A program made the position numbers and the translations under genes. A stretch of 64,000 nucleotides of DNA, taken from contig NC_057766.1 of assembly GCF_010389155.1 (NCBI RefSeq), positions 40,619,516 to 40,683,515 of the forward strand. The letters run 5' to 3'. Shown here piece after piece: positions 11,764 through 23,688 of this stretch. How positions within the stretch are numbered: position 1 is the first letter of the stretch; the number at the start of each line of letters is the position of its first letter. The DNA is from Erigeron canadensis (taxonomy: Eukaryota > Streptophyta > Magnoliopsida > Asterales > Asteraceae). The notes under the pieces were generated by a model. The model did not search any database. It was not told where the DNA came from and saw only the letters and a program-made list of their open reading frames with translations.

Positions 11764-12859
11764 ATGTAATAAGGTATTAAAGATATGTGTTATGTTTTAT
11801 GGGGGTTTTATGTGGGTTTAATGTGGGAATATTGAAAAGGTTGTTTTTCTTTTCTTTTTCTTTACTTTTATTTTTTATTTTTGTTGTTGTGGCTGGTTTA
11901 TTTGTTGTTGTTTCTCTTTCACATAGCTAGGGACACGATGACTGTGTGTGGAATGGTGGACATGTTTTGAGTTATATAGTGGAGTGGTAAGAAAGGACAC
12001 CATATTATGTACTACCTGTTGTGTCGATTTAGGATTTTTGTTGGTTGTGGAGGACCTACTACTAAAAAAGACATATTGTAGAGGGTCTTTCTTGTTTTCG
12101 AGAGTAGGTTATTGTGGTCACACTTGGTTTGAATTTCAAATTGCGAATGAGAGGTAAATAGTCCTAGCTAGTAGTATGTATATATGGTTGAGGATTAGCA
12201 ATATCGAGGCCGTGGCGGCGGGTCATTTTGTGGTCGTGGTAAGTTGATGAGTTAATCGTATATGATATATGATTTGTGTTGAGAAGTGATTGTGTTTCTT
12301 CAATCTTAGCTTGGGTTCCAATTCAAAGTGTGTACACGTATAATATTCATGATCAAGTTGAAGGGCTAAAAGTGTAGTTCAGTTGAAGATAATGGGTCAA
12401 ATATGAGTGAGTCTTATACATCCAATCCACCTGTTAGTACTTGGATCATCCGCCATTCGATTATAGGGATATATATCTGCTTACATTAGCATAAGAATGC
12501 TTCTTCTTCTGCTGCCGAGAAAATCACAAGATAGAGATATTTAAAAAAGTTCATTCAAGGTGTAGATATATTTTGTATTTTGTTCCCTTTATGGGTAATC
12601 TTTTAATTTATGTATTGAACCCAAGTTATATATAACAAATCCTTTGATTTCTAGTTAAAGCTATCTTATTTTCCTTTTTTTAGTTGTTTGAATCATAAAT
12701 TTCTTCAATTTGAAGATGAACTAAATTGATCATTTAGAATACGCACATATCAAGTCTTTGTGTATGTCCATGCTCGTTCCTAGAGCACTAGGACTAGTAA
12801 AGAACACACATACAATACAACGAGTTTATATAGTTTTGCATAGCTTATAATCACTCATA
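11764..12859. promoter_or_regulatory. Upstream region of the PCS1-like gene
   Basis: Contains the 5' leader and promoter of the minus-strand protease gene, with pyrimidine-rich runs on the plus strand near 11845-11920. No coding region or discrete control site could be singled out. Confidence 0.4.
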
Positions 12860-13158
12860 TCTATACTATTTTATAAAAAAGAAAACACTCTCTTAAAATG
12901 TTAAAATGTAATAATGCAAATGTACGAAATTGTTCTTCCTTTATTTCAATTTAAATGCATTCTTATTTAAACCATTCTCACATTTCCACTACAATTGACT
13001 GTCCACTTATACTGTTAATACATGTATTTTTTGTTAATGTTGGCTGCTATTGAATATACGTTATTATCGTGGTATCTCGCTTAATTGATTACTCACTTAT
13101 ACTGTTTTTGGTAATCACGATATCTTGGTATCCGCTACAACGCACGGGTACCATGCTA
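12860..13158 (+). mobile_element. Short non-autonomous Helitron
   Basis: Starts TCTATACTATTTTATAAAA after A and ends with CAACGCACGGGTACCATGCTA, the same terminal signature as the other Helitrons in the window. The last base of the CTRR end appears mutated (CTAT), so the right boundary is approximate. Confidence 0.65.
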
Positions 13159-13173
13159 TATAAGATAAAATGT

Positions 13174-13174
<1 letters not shown>

Positions 13175-13214
<40 letters not shown>
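13175..13214. repeat. (GT)n(AT)n microsatellite
   Basis: Seven GT units run directly into about thirteen TA units just after the Helitron end. Confidence 0.9.
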
Positions 13215-13808
13215 TTAAAATCTTTTAACATGCATGTTTTTAGATTTTGTCTTACCAACAAATAAAAGATATATGATCCTCAAATAGTTTATGTTTGCAT
13301 TTCTTATAAAGCAGTCTTAGAATTTAAGAAATGAATATCTGAGGTTAATTAAGGTGACAGTATTGTTGTACCTGAAATGATGATCGAGTTTTAGCTTCTT
13401 TTGTTGAGACCTAACTTGGAAAATTATAATACTAACAAGTTGAATACTTAAAATACAAATAACACTTGTGTGTGAAATACATTAAAGGGGACAGAAAATT
13501 AGACTTTCTAGAAAATCTATTATGATATTTTTTTTTCAGAACTAAAATAGTTGAATATACAGGAAAATAAACTTTGGTTATTTTACAGGTTGTCCATCTG
13601 TTAGATTCTATGTTTCTAGTATTTTAAATATATTTGGAATAAACAAAGTTGATGAACTATTTTATTAGTGAAAAGGTGAAAACTATGATCAAGTACATGA
13701 CTATATTAATTAGACGAGTGCAAAAACTTGTAACCAATTTTAATCGCTACTGTTTTCATTCGGCTTAGGAATTTTTGGAGAACCTTAATTAACCGAAGTA
13801 CAAAAACT
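13215..13808. other. Intergenic, nothing recognised
   Basis: AT-rich. The phrase AAAAACTTGTAACCAAT occurs at about 13723 and again at 13801, the second copy being the LINE target site. Confidence 0.5.
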
Positions 13809-13945
13809 TGTAACCAATGTTTTTTTATTTTTTTTTAACGGCCAACAAAATTAAATTATATTAAAGAAGTTTGTAACCAATAAAGCATTGGCTACAACAG
13901 CATAGATACACCCACTGAGAATTCAAAACAAAAAAGTATCGCAAA

Positions 13946-14536
13946 TGTAGGAAATGTGTGTTAAAAACAGGTCCAAAGATCCGAGAGAAGTTTATAGTAA
14001 TATTAGTTATATGCGGAATGGAATTAATATATCAAGTGTAATCAAGCACCAAATAGAAATAAAGTAACAGAGACACAAGTATTTACGTGGAAAACACAAA
14101 ACGGGAAAAAACCATGGGTGGCGGAAGCCGAGAAACAATCCACTATAAGTTTGCAGTGTTTAAAGAGTTTGGAAAGAAATTACATGCAGAGTTTTTGTAT
14201 CTCTAATACATGTGTTTTGTGATGTGTTGTGATTTGGTACGTGAAGTGTGTAGTATGTAATCTACAAATTCATGTCTCATTTTATAGAGGAATTGCATGC
14301 AACATTGTTAAAGTCTTCGGCCCATATCATAGCCTATAGCTTGATATGTTTGAAAACACATTTCCATGTTTCCCTCATATTGTTTCCACTGTTTCTCTTT
14401 TGGAAAACACAAAAGGTTGCACCTTTCAATTCATATAAGGAATGAATTGTGAGAATCACACATATATGAACCATGCATAAAATGTGCAGTCAACAATTTA
14501 GACTTCAAATTTGGAAGGCACACTTATATTTTCACA
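13946..14536 (-). repeat. Copia 3' LTR
   Basis: 591 bp, TG...CA ends. In transcription orientation this is the downstream LTR, next to the polypurine tract at 14537-14548. Confidence 0.93.
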
Positions 14537-14633
14537 ATCTCCACCTTGACTTCAAAATGTAGCAAGTCGTAGATTCTACAACATGCTTTATGATCAGTCA
14601 GAAAACTAACAGCTCATGAAACTCCAAAATTCC

Positions 14634-15448
14634 TTAAGAACCTGCAATCACTATATAGAGAAAAATTGTTTCCGAGAAATTAAGATACTTCCTATACCAT
14701 GCGATTGCGATTAGAAATAGTTTTAACTTGGATATTGGAAGACTCTTGGTGAATATATCAGCGGGATTACAATCTGTATCAATCTTGTCTATGACACAAT
14801 CACTTTTTTCAATGATATCACGCACAAAATGATAACGAATATCAATGTGCTTTGTTCGGTCATGAAACATCTGATCTTTACTCAAAAAGATAGACTTTGG
14901 TTATCACAGAAAATTGTGGTAACCTTTATTGTATCATCAAGTTCTCTAAATAATCCTTTCAACCAAATTTTATCCTTAACTGCTTCTGTAATCACCATAT
15001 ATTCTGCCTCCGTAGAAGACAGTGCAACTATAGACTGTAACTGGGCTTTCCAACAAATAGCACAACCATTTATCGTAAACACATACCCTGTAATTGATCT
15101 TCGTTTATCCAAGTCTTTGCCATAATCTGAATCAACATATCCAAACACCCCGGTGTTAGATTTACCATAGTGTAGACATATAGAAGACGTACCTCGCAAA
15201 TAACGAAAGATCCAGTGCACTGATTTCCAATGTTCTTTCCCCGGGTTCGCCATATACATACTAACCATGCTAACAACATAAGCCAAATCAGGGCGCATGC
15301 AAATCATGGCATACATCAAGGATCCAACGGCACTAGAGTATGGTACGTGTGCCATATACGCCATATCAGTCTGAGTAGTAGGACTTAAAGCGGATGATAG
15401 CTTGAAATGAGCTACAAAAGGTGTGTTGACAGGTTTTGCTTCATGCAT
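14634..15448 (-). pseudogene. Copia RNase H region of pol
   Basis: Frames carry PYSSAVGSLMYAMICMRPDL, HWKSVHWIFRYLRGT, GYVDSDYGKDLDKRRSITGY, LSSTEAEYMVITEAVKDKIW and then DRTKHIDIRYHFVRD. These are the connection and RNase H region of copia pol, with the conserved D and E residues visible. A one-base frameshift near 14886 separates the last block from the rest. Confidence 0.9.
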
Positions 15449-15484
15449 ATTGAAACGTCTTAGGACTTTCTCAATATAACTTTT

Positions 15485-16229
15485 CTAAGAAAGATGCAAG
15501 ACCCTAGACTTCCTGTCACGAAAAATTTCCATACCTAGAATCTTCTTGGCAGCTCTTAAGTCTTTCATTTCAAAGTCAGCTTTCAACTGGTCTTTTAATT
15601 TCAAAATCTTCTTCATATCTTTCGCTGCGATTAACATGTCATCCACATATAAGAGTAAGTAGATCATTGAACCATCGTCACACTTCTTGTAATAAACGCA
15701 GCTATCAGGGGTGCACCTTTTGAATTTGTGACTGGTCAAAAATGAATCAAACCTCTTATACCATTGTCTAGGAGACTGCTTGAGGCCATATAGAGATTTA
15801 TTCAGTTTACACACGTAGTTCTCCTTGCCGGGAACTACAAAGCCTTCAGGCTGTTGCATAAAAATCTCTTCCTCAAGCTCACCATTTAAGAAAGCTGTAG
15901 TAACATCTAGTTGCTCTAACTTATAATCATTAGAAGCAACCAACCCCAACAATACACGAATGGAAGTATGTTTGACAAATGGGGAATAAATTTCAGTATA
16001 ATCGATGCCAGGAATCTGGCTGTAGCCTTTAGCTACTAACCGAGCTTTGTACCTTGGTTTCTCTGTTGGGTTGACAGGTTCTTTGAGCTTGTATACCCAC
16101 TTGCATTTAACTGGCCTTTTTCCTTTCGGAATAGGTACTAAATCCCAAGTACCATTTCTTTACAAGGATTCCATCTCATTATGCATAGCAATCATCCAGT
16201 CACTTGAGTCTTTAGACTTGATAGCCTCA
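15485..16229 (-). pseudogene. Copia reverse transcriptase region of pol
   Basis: Contains KWVYKLKEP, KARLVAKGYSQ, DVTTAFLNGELEEEIFMQQP, LYGLKQSPRQWYKRFD and the catalytic YVDDM. There is an in-frame TAA near 16158 and a TAG at 15485-15487 where RNase H should continue. Relative to integrase the frame shifts by one near 16240. Confidence 0.92.
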
Positions 16230-17762
16230 TCATAATTCAGAGGCTCCATATCTGTCAATATCATCAGCAACAGTAAGAGCATAAGCAGCAAGCTTATTTG
16301 GAGGAATAATTTGTCTTCTCTCCCTATCTCTTGCAATGCTTCGAGTAGTAGCTTGTGGTTGTGAAGGTGTTAAATCCTCAACGACTACATGCTCATTTGG
16401 CGAGGAAGACTCTTGATGCACGACTTTACTCTGATCAGTTATAGGTGAAGTAGGAAGCTCCACCTCCACTTCGGATTGCTCTTTTCTTGCTTCAGATGAT
16501 GCATCTGCACCTTTTGAAGAGTCTGAAACTGGTTGAATCAATTTAGACTCATCAAAAGTAACATCTCTTGAGATAATAACTTTCTTCAGTGTAAAGCTCC
16601 ACAACTTGTAACCTTTTACCCCTGGATTGTAACCAAGAAAAACACATTTAATTGCTCTTGGTTCTAACTTCCCATTGTCAACATGTGAATATGCTGGACA
16701 ACCAAAAGGTTTTAAACTTGTATAATCGGCAGGTTTTCCAGACCATAACTCAAATGGAGTTTTCTTATCAATTGCTCGTGAAGGTGATAAGTTGATAAGA
16801 TAGCATGCAGTCGAAGCAGCCTTAGCCCAAAATGACTTTGGCAATTTGGAATTAAAAAGCATACAACGGACCTTTTCCATAATGGTGCGATTCATCCTTT
16901 CGGCTACATCATTTTGTTGAGGCGTATGGACCACCGTGCAGTGTCGAGTGATGCCTTCCTTTCGGCAATAGGCATTAAACTCTTGTGAGCAAAACTCTAG
17001 TCCATTATCCGTGCGAAGATACTTTACCATGAATCCTGATTGCTTTTCAACCTGAACTTTCCAATTCTTTAAAGTATAAAAAACGTCTCCTTTATGTTTC
17101 AAGAAGAAAAACCACACCTTCTTTGAGAAATCATCGATAATAGTGAGCATATAAATAGCTCCACCTTTGGAAGCAACTCTAGCTGGTCCCCATAAATCTG
17201 AGTGGACAAAGTCAAGTGGTCCTTTTGTTGTATGAATACTACTTGTAAAACTCGCCCGTTTTGCCTTGCCATATACACAATCTTCACAGAACTCTAAATA
17301 AACAATCTTCTGTTCACCAAGTAATCCTCTTCGGCTTAATTCAGACATGCCATGGAAACTCATATGGCCGAGTCAAAGATGCCAAAGACGGGATTGATCT
17401 TGATCAGATAAAGAGTTTGAACCAACAGAAGCAATACTAGAAATTGTTTGCCCTTCAAGAAAATAGAGGTCTAAGGTTTTTCCTTTGGCTCTTAATATCC
17501 CAGAACCATCTTTGAATAACTTGAGAACTCCACCTTTTCTAGCAAACTCGTATCCTTCTTGATCAAAAGAGCTAAGAAATAACAAGTTTCTTCTGAGGTC
17601 AGGAACATATCTAACATTCCCAATGGTTCGGTTAACGCCGTCAAACATACGAATTCTGACTGAGCCATGTCCAACAACTGGACATGTAGTATTATTGCCC
17701 ATTAAGACATAACCTTGGTTAACTTTTTCAAATGTGTAGAACCAACTTTTGTTGTGACACAT
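16230..17762 (-). pseudogene. Copia protease end, pre-integrase and integrase
   Basis: Just upstream of 17762 the same frame reads ILDSGCTFHM, the aspartic protease motif. Next come the pre-integrase (SRLWHL, then TGA at 17373-17375, then LGHMS) and the integrase core with HSDLWGP, RTDNGLEF and QQNDVAERMNRTI holding the D, D and E positions. The glycine normally following QQN is Asp here. The end (to DDIDRYGASEL) is out of frame through the shift near 16240. Confidence 0.92.
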
Positions 17763-17816
17763 ATGAAAAGTACAACCAGAATCAAGAATCCATTCGCCAA
17801 TGGAATCTAGTTTATC

Positions 17817-18662
17817 TCAATAAACTTTTAGGAGTTCTCCAATACATTCGGCCTCGACTACATCGGCTTCACCCGAAGTGCCAACTTGTTTACCATTTGC
17901 TACTACTTTCTCTTTATTCTTTAGCTTGAAACATTCATCAATCGTATGTCCTTTCTTGTGACAGTAACTACAAAACTTTCGCTTGCTTTTAGACTTGGTT
18001 CTCGATCTGTTGAAAGATTGAGGGTTTTTACCCCTTACTGAAGTTCTTCCTCTAGCATTTAAACCTTCGGCTTTTACATTACTAGAACCACCACCAGTAA
18101 TATGCTTCATCTTTTCTTTTGAATCCAAAGCTGTATAAACTTCATCTAAGACAAGTGTGTCACGATTGTAGATGATAGTATCACGAAAATGGCTGTAGGA
18201 TTCGGGTAACGATGACAACAAAAATAAAGCCAAGTCTTCATCTTCGTACTGAACATCCATATTCTCTAAGTTATTAACTAACTCTTTGAATGTGGAAATA
18301 TGTTCAGCTAAAGAACCTCCTTCAATAATTTTAAGATTGAACAACAGTTGCTTTAAACGCAACTTGTTTGGTAAGCTCTTAGTCATCAACAATTGCTCCA
18401 ATTTTAGCCATAACGAAGCTGCTGAAGTTTCTTTCAAAACATCTTGCAAAATATCGTTTGACAAGTGCAAACGAATTTGGGATAGAGCTTTAAGATCTCT
18501 CATCTCCTTTTCTTATTCGGTCCATGATACGGGCATCCTTGCGGAACCCAAAAGTGCCTTGTGTAAATCCATCTGAATTAGAATATCTCTCATCTTTACT
18601 TGCCATAAAGGAAACCTGGTGTTTCGATCTAAGAATGGAATATCGAATTTCATTGTAGACAT
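17817..18662 (-). pseudogene. Copia gag
   Basis: Begins at ATG 18662 (MSTMKFDIPFLDRNTRFPLW) and reads to TGA at 17817-17819, with an in-frame TAA near 18512. It has the retrotrans_gag core (LSNDILQDVLKE, LLSSLPESYSHFRDT) and a CCHC zinc knuckle CSYCHKKGHTIDEC. The protease continues in the same frame after the TGA, so gag-pol was one reading frame originally. Confidence 0.92.
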
Positions 18663-18728
18663 GATTTTCCACTTTGATAAAATAATTCCAGTAAACTAAT
18701 ATCAAAACCCGGATGTTCTGATACCAAT

Positions 18729-19320
18729 TGTAGGAAATGTGTGTTAAAAACACGCCCAAGGATCCGAGAGAAGTTTATAGTAATATTAGTTAGATGCGGA
18801 ATGGAATTAATATGTCAAGTGTAATGAAGCACCAAATAGAAATAAAGTAATAGAGACACAAGGATTTACGTAGAAAACACAAAACGGGAAAAAACCACGG
18901 GTGGCGGAAGCCAAGAAACAATCCACTATAATTTTGCAGTGTTTAAAGACTTTGGAAAAGAAATTACATGCAGAGTTTTTGTATCTCTAATACATGTGTT
19001 TTGTGATGTGTTGTGATTTGGTACGTGAAGTGTGTAGTATGTAATCTACAAATACATGTCTCATTTTATAGAGGAATTGCATTCAACATTGTCAAAGTCT
19101 TCAGCCCATATCATAGCCTATAGCTTGATATGTCTGAAAACACATTTCCATGTTTCTCTCATCTTGTTTCCATTGTTTCTCTTTTGACAAAAACAAAAGG
19201 CTGCACCGTCCAATTCATATAAGGAATGAATTGTGAGAATCACACATATTTGAACCATGCATAAATTTAGCAGCCAACAATTTAGACTTCAAATTTGGAA
19301 GGCACACTTATATTTTCACA
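18729..19320 (-). repeat. Copia 5' LTR
   Basis: 592 bp, upstream LTR in transcription orientation, followed on the coding strand by the TGGTATCAGA primer-binding site. Confidence 0.93.
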
Positions 19321-19325
19321 GCAAA

Positions 19326-20278
19326 TCAAAACATACAAGAGATGTTAAAATCACACCAGTCACCCCAAGACAATGTCAAATTCCTAGACCGATTCTTGAT
19401 CCACAGAAAAGAGGGATATCGGATTTCCTCAAAGAGATGCTTGGCAGATGTTCTTTTGGAGTTAAAGACTGCGTTATTCCTGTTTCTCCAGAGGCCCCAA
19501 AACGTCATGAAGAACACTAACTGGACTGCTAGTTTCCATCCCATGTCGCCTCTCAAACTCTGATACAAAATAGGAAGGTCTGTGACCGAGAAGAAAAAGA
19601 AACAAGAGATGCGACACCACTGCGAGATGGCCTCCCAAACCTGGGAGGTAATAATGCAAGAACCAAAAACATGCTCCGGAGATTCCTCATCTAGTCCACA
19701 AATGTCACAACTCGTGGATTGAAGATTAACATTGCGAAATATAAGGTTGTCCTTGGATGGCAAACGACCCAACCATAAACTCCATGCCAAGAAATTTACC
19801 TTAATAGGAGCCCATTTATTCCATACAAACACGATCTCAGGTTGAGACTCACGAAGCTCTATGAGTTTAAACCTCATTTTTTTTACGGAGAAAAGACCCA
19901 TAACACAAAAATCGTTAGACCATACATCCTCACCCTCATGGAATGAGAGAGTTGAAAGTAGATCCATAAAAGAAAGCACCAACCTGTATTCATATGGGCT
20001 CAGTTGCCTAGCTCGGCGGAAATGGAATGTATGAACATTGCGATTAGCTTGGAATCTATCCGAAATTATACATTGTTTGGACACTTCTAAATCAAATAGC
20101 GGGGGGAAACGGGAACGGAGAGGATATCTAGGGCCCAACAATCATGCTAGAAAGAAAGAAAGGACTGACTGCCCGAATAAACTTTGAACCATCCGAAAAG
20201 GTCAAGTCCAGCCTGCACAAAATATCGAGATACCTTGCAAATTTGTTTCCAAGGCCCAGAAATAAACATTTTACATTG
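19326..20278 (-). pseudogene. LINE ORF2 C terminus with reverse-transcriptase zinc-binding domain
   Basis: The longest frame (19326-20141) reads VWNKWAPIKVNFLAWSLWLG, RLPSKDNLIFR, CDICGLDEESPEHVFGSC and WGLWRNRNNAVFN, the zf-RVT domain at the end of plant L1 ORF2. Earlier codons toward 20278 continue in shifted frames (TFSDGSKFIRAV). The reverse transcriptase and endonuclease are absent because of 5' truncation. Confidence 0.9.
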
Positions 20279-20383
20279 TGTAACCAATGTTAATCACCGT
20301 ATATTGGTTATATACCAATATACCATTAATAGTGATGTTGTCTATTTGTATAATATATTGTCCTCCCCAATGAAAACCTATAA

Positions 20384-20751
20384 GACTAAGAGGAGTAGCC
20401 CGTTCCTACCATTTTTTTTCGTGCGGAACGCCCAATCTCGGTCCCGGGGGCGTTCCACCTCGTTAAAAAACGAGGCCCTTCTGTTTTTGAACGCATTAGA
20501 TTTCTTACTTTTTGATGGGCCCTTTGACCGGTCGGTACTTCCAAGACAAAAAAGAACCATTTAACCTTTTTTTTATTAGCTAAGCAAACATTTTATATAC
20601 AACTTGTCATATTTTATAATAAAAGGAATGCCCCTAAGGCATTTCTCCACCCCAAAGGAATGGGAGGAATGCCCCTCCTAATGCTTGGTGGATACGTGGC
20701 AAGCTTATATTGGATAGAGGGCATTCCCGTAACGGGCTACTCCTCTTAGTC
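20384..20751. mobile_element. Tourist-like MITE with long perfect inverted ends
   Basis: The first 21 bases (GACTAAGAGGAGTAGCCC...) are exactly mirrored at the right end, flanked by TAA at 20381-20383 and 20752-20754. It is 368 bp, GC-richer in the left half, with a GCATTCC/GGAATGCC-rich interior and no transposase. Confidence 0.92.
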
Positions 20752-20754
20752 TAA

Positions 20755-22779
20755 GGGTACCAAGTCTTCAAAGCAAGCATCTCATAACTTGCAAGACAAA
20801 AAACATGATCTTGAAGTAAATGTAACGTGGAAGAAGTATCATAAAAATGGAAACAAAAATCAGGTGAATTTAGATAATAGTTAGAGACTCGGAGGGTATT
20901 TGAAATGAGATGATTATCGGATTATTACATTTTTGATAGATAGTTTGAGAAATTGTTTCAAATTAAAACGTAGTTTATAAACTCAAAATCTGTTTGACAA
21001 ATGTGATTTTCCAAACGTACACCACCTAATTAAATATACATCATTAGTTATCATTTATTTAGATATGTTTGGTAACAAGCTTTTCGAAGCACTTTCATAA
21101 GTTTTAGACCACTTTCAGTTTAGTAGATTTTGTTTATAAACAAAAGTTCAACATACATTTATTTTTGTTTTTACTTTTGTCTTGTAAATAAGTTAATATG
21201 ATGTTCACAAACTGATGTCTTTTGTGTGGCAATTAATCTATGAACTTTTATGACAAAAGCCTAAAGATAACCATAGCTTAAAGCCTTAAACCATTTGTAT
21301 TATCCCCAAAGCCCAGATCAGTCATTGTGTGACCCGATACAATCAAATTACATCTTAAAAGAATGATGTGGGGTAATGGTGATTGACAACTTTAAAACTT
21401 ATATGAGCTTCAAGCATCAAGTTTTGTTGCAATGTGGGACAAGTTGTTTGCATGAAGTATGAATTTATGAAACATTTGGCATCTAAATGCACTTGGTTCC
21501 TTCATTATGATAGGTTGACAAATTGCTTGTTAGGTCTATTGTAAAGAAAAATGTGATAAAACCAAATCTAGCAAGTGTGTTATGTCATATGTGAGAGAGA
21601 TAAGATACAAATTAATTAGAAAGAACACGTAGACATTAAGTCGGATTGAAAGTACATGTCATGCAAAGAACGACGAAAGAAATGCACTTATTCTAAAATG
21701 ACCGCTTAACTTTCCTGGTAATGCGTCTTGATGTCCCAATAGATGTATCCTTGTCTGCTTATTTTTTGGTATCTAACTGTTTTTAATAGTCTTGCATCTC
21801 ATAGCCATTGATAAGTTGTCATCTAGCTTATTTGTTTACTTCATTATTTTATATAAATGATATCGTGGAATACTATAATATAATGCCATCAATAAGTGAC
21901 AATATATATTTCGTTATAATATCATATGGAATTCTGTTCATCTCGAAGCTTTTTGGATAGTTTTTCTTGCCAATTGAAGGCGTAATTCATGTTAAAATAA
22001 ATAAATAAATTTGATTTAGGAAGCGGCCACAGACTATAATAAGAGAAAAATGGATATAAGGTTGTACATTATCTAAGTTTAAGTGTAGAATCTTTCATAT
22101 ATTAATTTTTTAAAATTTAATGTCTAATGAGTAAATGATTGTACTCCATCTGTTTTATGGATTACAAAAAATTAGTATATGAGTATTCCGCATATAGACT
22201 TAAATGTCGCAGAGTCTTATATTCAATCTATCATCTATGTATATAGTTTTTTCGAAGATGTAAGCATGTTATTTCATGTGGACTCCTCTATATTGGCAAC
22301 CAATCAAGATTTGACTTGAAGAGACTAACGAATCAAGTTCAAGTCTAAAGATGCATCGGGTTGTGCCATTATTCCGTTGTCGTATTTGCACAGTAGGTTC
22401 TTCCCACAATGTTAGGTTCATATTCATAATTTTTGAAAGCGGGTGACCGGTGACGGGATCTTTTTTTGCCACGAAAAGAAAACTGAACAAATTTAACTTG
22501 GCACAACTTAATGATACATCCAATAGGAATGAGCTAGGAGCTTCATTTGTTTAGGTTAAACAAGTTGATGCGTATCTTTAGATATTGGGTAACCACATAC
22601 ATTATATTAGTTAGGCATAAAAAAATGTAAATTAATGGTTTCTCTTTTAATTTGAATTATTCAAGGTTAATTATATAATGTTTTACTGATTTGTGTCTCA
22701 AAACAATGGGAAATAGCTTAGTGCGGTTAGCAAAATACAAGTACGTGTCATGAAAATTTCTACGGATATGCATGGTTCG
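20755..22779. other. Intergenic, no gene seen
   Basis: AT-rich DNA with no convincing coding region and no element whose two ends could be matched. Confidence 0.5.
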
Positions 22780-23253
22780 ATTTCAGACAGTTTAAACTTA
22801 AACTTAACTCAAACCAAGATTAATGGTTTAATGTTTTTTCAAATCAAGCCGACCAGATTATCGATCGGACTAAACCAAACCAACCAAAACAATTAAGCCG
22901 GTTTGGTTTGGTCGATTTGCCTTTTAAAAAAAAAATAATAATATGTAGTTACAGTTAGGATACTAAGGCTTAGTGATCAACTTATATGCTTCATATGTCA
23001 CAACTATTAAGTATTAATAATAATGCTAGTAAGATATAAGAGCAATGCTATGATATAGTTAATATGAGAAGATAATTAGAATTACAAAAATATGTTTGTA
23101 ATTACATATGTTAATCTAATGGTCCGGTTTGGTTTAAATGACCGGTTTGATTTTTAAAACGACAAACCAAACCGTAACAACGGTTGATGGAGAATAACAA
23201 ACCGCCGGTCTAATCCTTTAATGCCAAACCGACTAAACCCTACAATTGGTTTG
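22780..23253. mobile_element. Word-repeat element (GGTTTGG motif), probable non-autonomous hAT
   Basis: Both ends are dense in GGTTTGGTTTGG-like words and their complements (CCAAACCAACCAAAAC, CCAAACCGACTAAACC) around an AT-rich centre. The left end may begin near TACGGATATGCATGG (22761 onward) and the right end CTAAACCCTA resembles a hAT terminus. No matching 8-bp duplication was found, so the boundaries are approximate. Confidence 0.5.
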
Positions 23254-23688
23254 TGTAACACCCCAAGTTTTTTAAGATAGATGAATTAATCTCTTTTTGT
23301 AGTTTTGACATTAAAATAATTTCCTATTATTTAATTTTGAGTTATAGAGTTAATTTAGTTGGAACTTTAGCAGATAGCGGGTAAAATACACACAAAAACT
23401 AGAAAGGGGCGTGTTACTCAGGAGAAGAACCAACCATCTCTTCTTTTTGTAACTCATCTCCCACTCATTACTTCTTCTTCCATCTCTAATCTTCTTCTCT
23501 TAATTCTACTCTAAATCAAACTTCACTTCAATTCAATTCTAGAATCATTCAACCATAACAATAACAATAATCTCCCATTATTCTATTGAATTCAAAGTGA
23601 GAAATAGTGTGTGTTGTGTGTGTGCCGAAATTCAAGAGCAAAGAGGGAGGAGAAGAAATTGTGATATATAATCATTTACTTTATTCTT

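Larger units (their letters stand above)
13946..19320 (-). mobile_element. Complete but decayed Ty1/copia retrotransposon
   Basis: 5375 bp between GCAAA duplications (13941-13945 and 19321-19325). LTRs begin TGTAGGAAATGTGTG and end TATTTTCACA. On the coding strand the 5' LTR is followed by ATTGGTATCAGA, the initiator-Met tRNA primer site. The 3' LTR is preceded by the purine tract AAGGTGGAGAT. The internal order is gag, protease, integrase, reverse transcriptase, RNase H, which defines copia. I counted roughly 30 differences between the LTRs by eye over about 590 bp, so the insertion is not recent. Several stops and at least two frameshifts make it non-autonomous. Confidence 0.96.
13820..20278 (-). 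mobile_element. 5'-truncated L1-type LINE, split by a copia element
   Basis: The LINE lies on the minus strand as two blocks, 19326-20278 (coding end) and 13820-13945 (3' UTR and A-rich tail, seen as poly-T on the plus strand). It is flanked by an 11-bp duplication TGTAACCAATG at 13809-13819 and 20279-20289. Removing the copia insertion and its GCAAA duplication gives a LINE of about 1.08 kb, the usual outcome of aborted target-primed reverse transcription. Confidence 0.9.
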
